A stretch of 40,297 bases of DNA from Phenylobacterium sp. GTDB taxonomy: Bacteria; Pseudomonadota; Alphaproteobacteria; Caulobacterales; Caulobacteraceae. The notes beneath the pieces were generated by a model, which saw only the letters and a program-made list of their open reading frames with translations, searched no databases and was not told where the DNA came from. Below, piece by piece: positions 8,582-16,603 of the stretch. The stretch covers positions 1 to 40,297 of the forward strand of contig NZ_JAUYAF010000056.1 in assembly GCF_030693625.1 (NCBI RefSeq), written 5' to 3'. The first letter of the stretch is position 1; each line of letters starts with the position of its first letter. The translations under genes were made by a program, and so were the position numbers.

Positions 8582-9498
8582 ACCAGCGGGTGGGCGTGGG
8601 CCCAGAGGTGGGCGCGGTAGGTTTCGAAGCACTGCTCGCCGCAGATCAGGCGCATGACGGCGCCTTCGGCGATGTGGCGGGCGCATTCCGGCGTCTCGGT
8701 CACCAGCGGGATCAGGGCCTCGGCGTTCCAGGCCTTCGAGTGCTCGACGTCCAGGTGGGCGTGCAGGGCGAAGTACTTGCGGCCCTCGGGGCTGACCCCC
8801 AGGCGCTTGAGGCCGGCGTCCACCGCGCCGACGCGGGTCGGGGCGGTCAGCTCCACGACGCCGAGCGCGCCGATCGACTGGTAGGTATATCGTCGGGTGG
8901 TGGCGAAGGCCGTCATCACATTGGCCAGGCACAGCGACTGCCACAGGGTGGAGTCGATGGTCGGGTGCAGGTCCAGGCCCTGGGTGGTCCGCTCCAGCAT
9001 CGGGCTGTGCATGCCGGCCTCGTTGCCGCGCCCCATCTCGTCCCAATAGTTGCGGGCCAGCTCCAGCTTGGGGCGGGCCGGCAGCTTCACCTGGGTCAGG
9101 GCCACCAGGTCGTCGAAGCCAGCCTCGCCGGCGGCCTCCTGGGTCAGGAACCAGCGCATGTCGTGGATGCTGGCCTCGTTCTCCAGCCAGGCGAACAGCG
9201 GGTCCCATTGGCCGGGGCCCGAGGTCTTGAGCTCCTCGAACCAGGCGATAAAGCCGTCGGGATCGGTGGGGACAGCCGCCACCAGCGGGGCGATGTGTTC
9301 GCGGAAGGCCTCGATGAACGAGCCTTCGAAATGCTTCATCCGGGCCTCTTCGGCCACCTCGGCCCGCCAGTCGTCAGACGGCGTTCCCACCGCCATGCGG
9401 CGATGGTTCCAGTGGGCCAGGCCCTTGTGCAGGGCCTCGGCGTCGGGGAATTGAGGATTAAAGGCGCCCAGACGCGCCAGTCGTTCGCCACCAAACAC
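8566..9498 (-). CDS. Haem-oxygenase-fold iron-containing redox enzyme (candidate HDO diiron oxidase)
   Basis: A 310-residue all-helical protein that resembles the iron-containing redox enzyme/Haem_oxygenas_2 family. Candidate diiron ligands are visible: Glu106 or Glu108 with His112 (ENEASIHDMRW), Glu154 (NYWDEMGRG), and His246, Asp250, His253 in an HxxxDxxH helix (HAHLDVEH). This is the ligand pattern of haem-oxygenase-like diiron oxidases such as CADD, UndA and SznF, which oxidise fatty acids, amino acids or aromatic precursors. The first ~60 residues are unlike the rest and may be an extra helical region. The GTG at 9498 has AGGGAGA upstream. It is a single gene, 101 nt downstream of the polyprenyl synthase on the same strand. 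The substrate is unknown; the diiron reading is inferred from motifs. Confidence 0.72.
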   Translation of the reverse strand: MFGGERLARLGAFNPQFPDAEALHKGLAHWNHRRMAVGTPSDDWRAEVAEEARMKHFEGSFIEAFREHIAPLVAAVPTDPDGFIAWFEELKTSGPGQWDPLFAWLENEASIHDMRWFLTQEAAGEAGFDDLVALTQVKLPARPKLELARNYWDEMGRGNEAGMHSPMLERTTQGLDLHPTIDSTLWQSLCLANVMTAFATTRRYTYQSIGALGVVELTAPTRVGAVDAGLKRLGVSPEGRKYFALHAHLDVEHSKAWNAEALIPLVTETPECARHIAEGAVMRLICGEQCFETYRAHLWAHAHPLVYAAE

Positions 9499-9557
9499 GT
9501 GGATATTCTCCCTACTTGCGATCGTAGGAGCGTTTGAAAAGCGGGCAGGTTCCTATG

Positions 9558-9594
9558 CCGGACGCCCGACAAACAGGCGAAACGCCTTGTCCGG
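9558..9594 (-). terminator. Hairpin downstream of the polyprenyl synthase gene
   Basis: Outer arms CCGGAC (9558-9563) and GTCCGG (9589-9594) enclose an inner AGGCG/CGCCT stem (9575-9587) with an AAA loop. On the minus strand the inner stem is followed by a short T-containing tract (TGTTTG). It is a plausible but weak terminator. Confidence 0.4.
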
Positions 9595-9599
9595 AGCGA

Positions 9600-10613
9600 T
9601 CAGCGCAGGCGGCTGACCGCGAAGTCGGCGAGGTCTTCCAGCGCGGGCCGCCAGCTGTTGCCGGCCGGGAACTCCGCGAGTTCGCCCTTGGCCTTGCCGG
9701 CGTAGTCGGCGGCCAGGTCGAGGGTGGCGTCCAGGGCGCCGACCCCGGTGATCAGATCCCGCGCCCGCTCGAAATCGCCGTCGGCCTGTTCCAGCCGCGC
9801 CACCGCCCGGTCCCAGAACGCCTTCTCAGCCGCGCCGGTGCGGGCGATGGCCAGCAGCAGGGGCAGGGTCGCCTTGCCTTCGCGGAAGTCGTCGCCGGGA
9901 TTCTTGCCCAGGTCCTTGCTGACGCCGCTGTAGTCCAGGCTGTCGTCCACCAGCTGGAAGGCGACCCCCAGGTCCTGGCCATACTTGCGCAGGGCCAGGC
10001 ACTGTTCAGGGCTGGCGCCGGCGGAGACCGCGCCGGCCTCGGCCGCGGCGGCGAACAGCTCGGCGGTCTTGGCCTTGATGATCTCCAGGTACATGTCCTG
10101 GTGCAGGTTCAGGTCGTGGGCGCGGGTCAGTTGCAGCACCTCACCCTCGGCAATCACCCGGCTGGCGCGCGCCAGGATCTCCAGGGCCTGCATGGAGCCG
10201 GCCTCGACCATCAGTTCGAAGGCGCGCGCGAACAGGAAGTCCCCCACCAGGACACTGGCCGGCGCGCCCCAGATCAGGTGGGCGGCGACCTTGCCCCGGC
10301 GCAGTTCGGAGGAATCCACCACGTCGTCGTGCAGCAGGGTGGCGGTGTGGATGAACTCCACCGCGGCCGCCAGCTTGAGGCAGGAATCGTCCTGGGCGCC
10401 CGACAGGCGCGCCGCGGCGATGGTCAGCAGGGGCCGCAGACGCTTGGCCGAGCCGCCGATCAGGTGTTCGGCCAGGGCCGGGATCACCGCCACCGGGCTC
10501 TGCATCCGATCGCGGATCAGGGCGTCGACGCCAGCCATGTCAGGCTGCGCGAGTTCCATAAGGCCGTCGATGGAGGCGGGCTTTCGGGTGACCGGGGCGC
10601 TGACTGCGGCCAC
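9600..10613 (-). CDS. Long-chain polyprenyl diphosphate synthase (octaprenyl/decaprenyl type)
   Basis: A trans-prenyltransferase that elongates farnesyl diphosphate with isopentenyl diphosphate, usually to make the ubiquinone side chain. The 337-residue product has both Asp-rich Mg2+ sites: DDVVD (residues 96-100, in LLHDDVVDSS) and DDSLD (223-227, in QLVDDSLDYSG). The FARM-side GGSAKRLRPLL motif and the GEVLQL segment fit IspB-type enzymes. The open frame extends 30 codons upstream, but the GTG at 10613 follows AGGAG by 5 nt and gives the family's usual N-terminus, so it is preferred. Chain length (C40 against C50) cannot be fixed from sequence alone; Q-10 is usual in alphaproteobacteria. 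It is divergent from the methyltransferase gene across 109 nt. Confidence 0.9.
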   Translation of the reverse strand: MAAVSAPVTRKPASIDGLMELAQPDMAGVDALIRDRMQSPVAVIPALAEHLIGGSAKRLRPLLTIAAARLSGAQDDSCLKLAAAVEFIHTATLLHDDVVDSSELRRGKVAAHLIWGAPASVLVGDFLFARAFELMVEAGSMQALEILARASRVIAEGEVLQLTRAHDLNLHQDMYLEIIKAKTAELFAAAAEAGAVSAGASPEQCLALRKYGQDLGVAFQLVDDSLDYSGVSKDLGKNPGDDFREGKATLPLLLAIARTGAAEKAFWDRAVARLEQADGDFERARDLITGVGALDATLDLAADYAGKAKGELAEFPAGNSWRPALEDLADFAVSRLR

Positions 10614-10722
10614 GAGGACTCCTGGTCTAGGCGACGACGATACGGGGGGACCGCCGTTTGCGGGGACAATGGTGACGCGATAAGGCACGGTCAAGGAGAG
10701 CACAACGCCCCACCGTTCCGAT

Positions 10723-11490
10723 ATGGCGATTACGAGTCAGCAAGCCGACATGGACGCAACACCCGAGGACCGGCTTCTGGACGGTCGCGTGCGCCTGCGT
10801 CAGGCGCCGGAAGGCTACCGCGCGGGCATGGACGCCGCCCTGCTGGCGGCCGCCTGTGACGCGTCCGAGGGCGCCCGCGTGCTGGAGGCAGGCTGCGGGG
10901 TCGGCGGCGCCTTGCTGGCCGCGGCGGCCCGCCGGCCGGGGGCCCTGTTCGTCGGGCTGGAGCGCGATCCGGCTACGGCCGCCCTGGCCCGGGAGAACGT
11001 GGCGCTGAACGATATGGCGGCGCGGGTGGAGATTCTGGAGGGCGACGTCGCCCTGCCCTTCAAGACCTTGGGCCTGGACCCCTTCGACGCCGTTATGGCC
11101 AACCCGCCGTACTTCGACGATCCCAAAGCCCTGCGCGCGCCGGCGCCCGCCAAGCAGGGCGCCTGGATGGCCGATGGCGGCCTTGAGGCCTGGACAAGCT
11201 TCCTGCTGAAGGCGGTGCGGGAAGGCGGGGCGATCACCCTGATCCACCGCGCCGATCGCCTGGCCGACATTCTGTCCCTGCTGGCGCCCAAGACCGGCTC
11301 CTTCCAGGTCCGGCCCATCCACGCCCACGCCGATGCGCCGGCCAAACGGGTGCTGGTCCGCGCCCTCAAGACGGGCAAGGCGCCGCTGCAGCTTTTGCCG
11401 CCCCTGGTCCTGCACCCGCGCGAAGGCGCCAAGCACACGGCCGAGGCCGAGGCGATCCTGCGGGGGACCGCAAGGCTCGAGTGGGTCTAG
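10723..11490 (+). CDS. TrmN6-like tRNA1(Val) adenine-37 N6-methyltransferase family
   Basis: A 255-residue class I SAM-dependent methyltransferase. The SAM-binding loop is LEAGCGVGG (residues 54-62), followed by an acidic ribose-binding residue in VGLERDP. The N6-adenine methyltransferase catalytic motif NPPY is at 127-130, after FDAVMA. The GYRAGMDAALLAA start is typical of TrmN6/YfiC-type proteins, which methylate A37 of tRNA1(Val). The exact RNA target is inferred from the family. The stop overlaps the stop of the convergent zinc-ribbon gene at 11487-11490, both using the CTAG palindrome. Its short gap to the polyprenyl synthase on the other strand suggests a shared divergent promoter region. 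Confidence 0.82.
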   Translation: MAITSQQADMDATPEDRLLDGRVRLRQAPEGYRAGMDAALLAAACDASEGARVLEAGCGVGGALLAAAARRPGALFVGLERDPATAALARENVALNDMAARVEILEGDVALPFKTLGLDPFDAVMANPPYFDDPKALRAPAPAKQGAWMADGGLEAWTSFLLKAVREGGAITLIHRADRLADILSLLAPKTGSFQVRPIHAHADAPAKRVLVRALKTGKAPLQLLPPLVLHPREGAKHTAEAEAILRGTARLEWV

Positions 11491-11777
11491 TCGAAGATAT
11501 CGAACAGATCGAAGCGCTTCTTGCGCCGGTAGCCGGGGTGACGGTGGTCATCGTCGTCGTCATCGTAATCGCGCCGAGGACGCTCGGGTTCGCGCCACAT
11601 GCGCGGCGCGGCGCTCTCCTGGGCCGGCGCTTCCCCGCGCCCGGCCGCGATCAGCTTCTCAAGCTCCCCACGGTCCAGCCACACGCCCCGGCAGGACGGG
11701 CACATGTCGAACTCCACGGCTTGCCGGCTGACGGCCGACATCGAGGTGTTGCAGTTAGGGCAAAGCAGGAGGGGCAT
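11487..11777 (-). CDS. TFIIB-type zinc-ribbon domain protein
   Basis: A 96-residue protein with an N-terminal zf-TFIIB zinc ribbon: CPNC (residues 6-9) and CPSC (26-29), followed by RGVWLDRGELEKLI, the hallmark of this small bacterial family. The C-terminal half is charged and probably disordered: an Arg/Pro segment, then seven consecutive acidic residues (DDDDDDH), a basic RRKKR, and the end FDLFDIFD. Function is unknown; zinc binding is inferred from the four cysteines. The ATG at 11777 begins MPLLLCPNC, as is typical. It is convergent with the TrmN6-like gene, sharing its stop codon bases. Confidence 0.85.
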   Translation of the reverse strand: MPLLLCPNCNTSMSAVSRQAVEFDMCPSCRGVWLDRGELEKLIAAGRGEAPAQESAAPRMWREPERPRRDYDDDDDDHRHPGYRRKKRFDLFDIFD

Positions 11778-12077
11778 CGGATGGGGCGCTCCATGACATC
11801 CGGTTCAAGGGATGGGTGCGCCCGACGACCGGGACCGAGGACTGGGGGGCCAAACCTTCTAGGACCCAGCATCGAGCGCACCCGATGCAGTCCGACATCG
11901 CGATCCGCTCGGGGAGGAGAGCTATGGATCGCCAGAGGGGCCCGGCCTGCGATCCATGAGCTAGGTAGCCCGCGCGCGTTTGGGAAGGGTCGGCGCGGTC
12001 TTTTTTTGATCGGCCCCTGGCGGGCGACGGCGCGCGCCGTCTAACCTCTCACGAGGCAACTCGCAGACGGAGCGTGC
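11778..12077. other. Intergenic region between divergent genes
   Basis: 300 nt between the zinc-ribbon gene and the protease gene, which diverge. It must hold both promoters, but I see no convincing -35/-10 pair. A run of seven T at 12001-12007 and a GGAG just before 12078 (ribosome site of the protease) are the only distinct marks. No coding frame here looks real. Confidence 0.5.
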
Positions 12078-12827
12078 GTGACCGGACCTTGGCAGCCTGA
12101 CGAGAACGAGCCGGCTCCGCGCAGCGTGACCCCGGTGCGCCTGCTGATCTGGCTCGCGGGCCTGGCCGCCGTGATGCTTGGGGTGTGGGGCCTTCTTCAG
12201 GCGTTTCCAGGGGTCATCAGCTCGCCGGAGGACTGGGCCTGGGTGGGCTGGGGCGTCTTCATGATGGCCCTGTTCTCCACCGCCATGCTGGACGTCGGCC
12301 GTATCCGCTGGGCCGAAAAGGCGCGCCATGCCGCGATCTGGGCCGGCATTGTCGCGGTGCTGATCCTGGCGGTCAGCTACCGTGCCGAGCTCGCCGGGGT
12401 GGCCCAGAGGGTGCGCATGACCCTGTCACCCTCCTATCCTGTCGCTACCGGGCCGCGCGAACTGGTGGTCAGCGCCGGCGACGGCGGTCATTTCCTGGTC
12501 ATGGGCGAGGTCAACGGCCAGCGGGTCCGCTTCCTGGTGGACACCGGGGCCAGCGAGACGGTGCTGAGCCCCGCCGACGCCGCCCGCGTGGGGATCGATC
12601 TCGCCGCCCTGAAGTTCGACCGGGCGTCCGAGACCGCCAACGGCGTGGGCTACGGCGCGGCCTTCGAGGCCGACAGCCTGTCGGTGGGGGCCATCACCTT
12701 CCGCGACATGCCGATCATGATCAACCAGGCCCCGATGAGCAGCTCCCTGCTGGGAATGACCTTCCTGCGCCGCCTGGAGTCCTTCCAGGTCAAGGGCGAC
12801 AGGCTCCTTATGAAGGCCCACGAGTAG
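12078..12827 (+). CDS. Membrane-anchored retropepsin-like aspartic protease (TIGR02281 / clan AA)
   Basis: A 249-residue protein with three N-terminal hydrophobic helices (about 22-45, 50-70 and 85-105) followed by a single retropepsin-like domain. The active-site motif is VDTGASETVL, with Asp155 as the catalytic aspartate; the flap-side and C-terminal NxLLGMTFL-like segment (SSLLGMTFLRRLESF) is also typical. Such enzymes act as dimers, each chain giving one Asp. The TIGR02281 family is widespread in proteobacteria; the related SpoIIGA and PerP proteins (PerP cleaves PodJ in Caulobacter) show that such proteases can act in development, but no such role is shown for this gene. The GTG at 12078 has GGAG 6 nt upstream. 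A truncated oxygenase start follows 7 nt after the stop. Confidence 0.85.
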   Translation: MTGPWQPDENEPAPRSVTPVRLLIWLAGLAAVMLGVWGLLQAFPGVISSPEDWAWVGWGVFMMALFSTAMLDVGRIRWAEKARHAAIWAGIVAVLILAVSYRAELAGVAQRVRMTLSPSYPVATGPRELVVSAGDGGHFLVMGEVNGQRVRFLVDTGASETVLSPADAARVGIDLAALKFDRASETANGVGYGAAFEADSLSVGAITFRDMPIMINQAPMSSSLLGMTFLRRLESFQVKGDRLLMKAHE

Positions 12828-12834
12828 CCGACGC

Positions 12835-12993
12835 ATGGACGCCAATGTATCCGTCATAAGCCTGGCCGCGCCGCCGGCGCAGGTTCGCGAGCAGCTGGCC
12901 AGGGCCTGCGCCGACTGGGGCTTCTTCCATCTCGTGGGCCACGGCCTCGATCCTGGCCTGCTCGGCGCGGTCATCAGCGACTGCCGCGCATAG
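12835..12993 (+). pseudogene. Remnant of an isopenicillin-N-synthase-like oxygenase (N-terminal DIOX_N piece only)
   Basis: A 52-codon open frame whose product (VSVISLAAPPAQV, then LARACADWGFFHLVGHGLD) is a clear match to the N-terminal non-haem dioxygenase domain (DIOX_N) of isopenicillin N synthase-type 2-oxoglutarate oxygenases. Full proteins are about 300-350 residues and carry the HxD...H iron site later; here a stop follows at once and the next DNA is the ilvC terminator. The iron-binding domain is therefore absent. It starts 7 nt after the protease stop, so it may still be co-transcribed. It is most likely a deletion remnant; a functional microprotein cannot be excluded. Confidence 0.7.
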
Positions 12994-12994
12994 C

Positions 12995-13022
12995 AAAAGG
13001 GGCCGGACCTGCGTCCGACCCC
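12995..13022 (-). terminator. Intrinsic terminator of ilvC
   Basis: On the minus strand, GGGGTCGGAC, loop GCAG, then GTCCGGCCCC form a 10-bp stem (one G-U pair) followed by TTTT. It lies 29 nt after the ilvC stop and is a classic rho-independent terminator. Confidence 0.85.
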
Positions 13023-13051
13023 TCTCATCTTCGGTCTGCGGGAACCGCCGC

Positions 13052-14161
<1,110 letters not shown>

Positions 14162-14203
14162 TCAAGCCGAACGGGCGCTTACAGGACATTTCGTCCCGTG
14201 ACG

Positions 14204-14231
14204 CCCTCCCTCCCCTCTCGGGGAGGGAGGG
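14204..14231 (-). terminator. Perfect 12-bp hairpin between RcnB-like gene and ilvC
   Basis: CCCTCCCTCCCC (14204-14215) pairs perfectly with GGGGAGGGAGGG (14220-14231) around TCTC. It lies 6 nt beyond the stop of the RcnB-like gene and has no T-run. It could terminate that transcript or be a small repeat. Confidence 0.5.
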
Positions 14232-14237
14232 ATCAGA

Positions 14238-15074
14238 TCACCAGAAGACGTCGTGGATCACCTGGACCACGCGGCCGGAGAACATGTCCACCAGCAGCAC
14301 GTCGCCGCCAACCCGGACATATTCATAGCCAATCGGCGGGATCGGCAGGCCGTAGGACCACCAGTCGTTCAGCCGGTACTGGCTGCTCCACCAGCTGCGC
14401 GGCAGTTGGTCGCCATAGCTCCAGCTGCGGATGTAGAACCCTGACGGCGGGCGATAGGCATAGCCGCGATAGCGCTGATGGCTACGGAAGTTCTGGCCGT
14501 AGTGGCGGCGGTCGAAGCGGGGGCGCTGCTGGTGGCGGTCGGGACGCCAGTCGCGGCCGTTGTTGTTCCAGCCACTGCTGTTGGCGCCGTTGTTGTTCCA
14601 GCGCGGATCGCGGTCGTTGCGGCCGTCCCGGTCGCCGCGCCCATCCCGGTCGTTGCGATCGTCGTGACGTTGGCTCTGCCAGGTTTGCCCCTGTCGCAGC
14701 CCCTGGCCATGGTTCCAGCGCTGCCCGTTCTGGGACGGCTGCTGAGCTTGCTGGCCCTGCTGCCCCGGCTGACGCGACTGCCAGTTGGGATCGCCACGGC
14801 GGCCACCCTGGCGGACCTGCGGCTGGCCCTGGGGCTGCGCCTGGGCCTGCGGCTGCGGCTGAGCCTGGGGTTGCGGCGCCTGCGCCTGGGGCGCCGGTTG
14901 GCGTTCCTGCAGGGAGGGCGGCACGTTGCGCGAACTGGCCCGCATCGCCGGATTGTAGCCGCCGTCGCCGCGGCTCTCGCGCCGGCGCTCTTCGCCATTG
15001 TCCTGGGCCAGGGCCGCCGGGGCCGTGGAGGCCAGCAGCACCAGCGCCAGGGCGCCCTTCATAACCGTCTTCAT
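14238..15074 (-). CDS. RcnB-family periplasmic protein with a Gln/Arg/Asn-rich linker
   Basis: A 278-residue secreted protein: signal peptide at 1-23 (ALALVLLASTAPAALA, then QD), a long low-complexity middle (about 25-190) rich in Gln, Pro, Arg, Asn, Gly and Asp with QAQPQ-type and RDGRNDRD-type runs, and a C-terminal RcnB domain (about 205-278; GDQLPRSWWS, YGLPIPPIGYEYVRVGGDVL, VIHDVFW). RcnB in E. coli is periplasmic and modulates nickel/cobalt efflux; many alphaproteobacterial relatives have only the domain in common, so metal homeostasis is a guess. The ATG at 15074 is chosen because the frame's 16 earlier codons do not look like a signal sequence. It is a single gene upstream of ilvC on the same strand. 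Confidence 0.82.
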   Translation of the reverse strand: MKTVMKGALALVLLASTAPAALAQDNGEERRRESRGDGGYNPAMRASSRNVPPSLQERQPAPQAQAPQPQAQPQPQAQAQPQGQPQVRQGGRRGDPNWQSRQPGQQGQQAQQPSQNGQRWNHGQGLRQGQTWQSQRHDDRNDRDGRGDRDGRNDRDPRWNNNGANSSGWNNNGRDWRPDRHQQRPRFDRRHYGQNFRSHQRYRGYAYRPPSGFYIRSWSYGDQLPRSWWSSQYRLNDWWSYGLPIPPIGYEYVRVGGDVLLVDMFSGRVVQVIHDVFW

Positions 15075-15179
15075 GTCACTGTTCCCTGGCCGGACACGGC
15101 CGATGGCTGTCCCTTTAGCCAAGGTTAATGGCCGGGCCTGTGTGAACCGCGCTTGAACGGAATCCCCGGTGACCTGACA

Positions 15180-15231
15180 TAGAGCGCGTCAGGGTTAAGT
15201 GGAGGCCGGTTAATCCGCCCGACGCGCTCTA
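15180..15231. repeat. Palindromic element 1 (TAGAGCGCGTC ... GACGCGCTCTA)
   Basis: 11-bp perfect inverted arms (15180-15190 and 15221-15231) enclose 30 nt that can pair again (GGGTTAA against TTAATCC with one G-U). It lies in the 241-nt gap between the divergent RcnB-like and DUF924 genes. Confidence 0.65.
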
Positions 15232-15243
15232 CACTTTAGAAAT

Positions 15244-15292
15244 TAGAGCCTTTTGAACGGGTCAGATTTTTCATCTGACCCTAAAGGCTCTA
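15244..15292. repeat. Palindromic element 2 (TAGAGCCTTT ... AAAGGCTCTA)
   Basis: Outer 10-bp arms 15244-15253 and 15283-15292 enclose a perfect inner 9-bp stem GGGTCAGAT (15259-15267)/ATCTGACCC (15273-15281) with a TTTTC loop. The ends TAGAGC/GCTCTA match the neighbouring element and the 12-mer at 3679. It is only 24 nt before the DUF924 start, so it would fold in that gene's leader RNA. Confidence 0.65.
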
Positions 15293-15315
15293 GGGGCCGA
15301 CCAAGGGAGAGCGCG

Positions 15316-15858
15316 ATGCCCGCCACACCGCACGACATCACCGGCTTCTGGCGGACCGCCGGCCCCAAGCGCTGGTTCGCCAAGAACCCCAACTTCGACG
15401 CCGCCATCCAGCTGAAGTTCGAGCCGGTGCACTACATGGCCGCCCTGGGCCGCCACGACGCCTGGATGGCCACCGCCGAGGGCTCCCTGGCCCTGCTGAT
15501 CCTGCTGGACCAGTTCCCGCGCAACCTTTGGCGGGGCACCGGCCACGCCTTCGCCACGGACGGCAAGGCCCGCCTGATCGCCCGTCACGCGGTGGCGACC
15601 GGCCAGGACCTGGAGATCGAGCCCCTGCTGCGGCCGTTCGTCTACCTGCCCTTCGAGCATTCCGAGGACATGGCCGACCAGGACGAGGCCGTGCGGCTCT
15701 GCACGGCGCTGGGCGACCCCGAGACGCTGAGATACGCCGAGATGCACCGCGACATCATCCAGCGCTTCGGACGCTTCCCGCACCGGAACGTCTCCCTTGG
15801 ACGCACGACGACTCCGGAGGAGCAGGCCTTCCTGGACGAGGGCGGGTTCGCGGGCTGA
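15316..15858 (+). CDS. DUF924 family protein
   Basis: A 180-residue protein that matches the DUF924 family along its length: an N-terminal FWRTAGPKRWFAKNPNFDAA segment, the central LLILLDQFPRNLWRGTGHAFATD hallmark (about residues 63-85), RPFVYLPFEHSEDMADQD in the middle, and RFGRFPHRN near the end. The fold of this family is a TPR-like helical bundle; the function is unknown. The ATG at 15316 has GGGAGA upstream; 21 earlier codons run through the palindromic element and are not family-like. It faces the small minus-strand gene at 15863, with 4 nt between the stops. Confidence 0.88.
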   Translation: MPATPHDITGFWRTAGPKRWFAKNPNFDAAIQLKFEPVHYMAALGRHDAWMATAEGSLALLILLDQFPRNLWRGTGHAFATDGKARLIARHAVATGQDLEIEPLLRPFVYLPFEHSEDMADQDEAVRLCTALGDPETLRYAEMHRDIIQRFGRFPHRNVSLGRTTTPEEQAFLDEGGFAG

Positions 15859-15862
15859 AGCG

Positions 15863-16141
15863 CTAGTGGTTTATCTGCTGCGAGTTCTGGCTCTCGATGA
15901 ACTGCTCACGCTCCCGCTCCTGGCGCGCCTCCAGCTCGGCCTTGTCGTAGCAGACCCGCTTGGTGAAGCGGGTGCCGGTGGTGGTCTCCGTCCGGCAGAT
16001 CATCTTGATCCGCTTCTCGCCCTTCTTCAGCGGCGCGGCGACCGGGACCCGCTCCACCACAGCGGGCGCCTGTGGCGCGGACGCGGGCTCTTTGTCATCC
16101 GCAGCGCCCAGCGCCGCAGCCATCAACAGGACAAGAATCAT
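15863..16141 (-). CDS. Small secreted protein, tandem paralogue A
   Basis: A 92-residue protein of unknown function with a short signal-like start (MILVLLMAAALGAAD). It shares with the next gene upstream a conserved core, here VPVAAPLKKGEKRIKMICR followed by ETTTGTRFTKRVC, with two cysteines that could form a disulphide in the periplasm, then a charged helix (ELEARQEREREQFIESQ). The ATG at 16141 is preferred over one 12 codons earlier because it puts the hydrophobic stretch at the N-terminus. The pair is on one strand 90 nt apart, as expected from a tandem duplication. Similar CR-x-E-x-x-TG(T/S)R-x-x-KR-x-C proteins occur in Caulobacterales; no function is known to me. Confidence 0.75.
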   Translation of the reverse strand: MILVLLMAAALGAADDKEPASAPQAPAVVERVPVAAPLKKGEKRIKMICRTETTTGTRFTKRVCYDKAELEARQEREREQFIESQNSQQINH

Positions 16142-16231
16142 GAAACCCCCAGTCTGGAACTCTACCCAAGGTTCCACATCCTGCGGGGGTGAGGCAATCG
16201 CGGACCTGCCGGGAGGCGAACCTCCGGGACG

Positions 16232-16507
16232 TCAGCGGCCGCGGACGTCGGAGAAGGCCGACTTCATGGCCATCTGCCGCATGGCCTCCTGGTCTTCCTC
16301 CGAGCGCCGCTTCCAGTCCTCCAGGGACAGGCAGGTGCGCTTGGCCAGGCGGGTGCCGGTGGGAGCCTCCTGGCGGCAGACCATCTTGATCCGCTGCTCG
16401 CCCTTGTTCAGGGGGGCGGCGACGGGGATGGCCTGGGGCGTGGCGGCGGCGGGCTGGTCGGCGCCGCTGAGCGCGGCGGACATGAGCAGGGCGAGGATCA
16501 TGGGCAT
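16232..16507 (-). CDS. Small secreted protein, tandem paralogue B
   Basis: A 91-residue protein, paralogue of the gene at 15863-16141. It has the same signal-like start (MILALLMSAALSGAD) and the same core (IPVAAPLNKGEQRIKMVCR, then EAPTGTRLAKRTC), followed by a charged helical tail (LEDWKRRSEEDQEAMRQM). Two in-frame ATGs lie at 16507 and 16501, and neither has a strong ribosome site; the longer form is reported. It is divergent from thyA with 96 nt between. Function unknown; secretion is inferred from the N-terminus. Confidence 0.75.
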   Translation of the reverse strand: MPMILALLMSAALSGADQPAAATPQAIPVAAPLNKGEQRIKMVCRQEAPTGTRLAKRTCLSLEDWKRRSEEDQEAMRQMAMKSAFSDVRGR

Positions 16508-16603
16508 AAGTCCAAAGTGTCGCGTGAGCCGAGCTTGCTACCGGTATAGGCCAGACACAAGCTCATCACTGCAGCAACCGATTCGATTTTTGATCCGGAA
16601 ATC

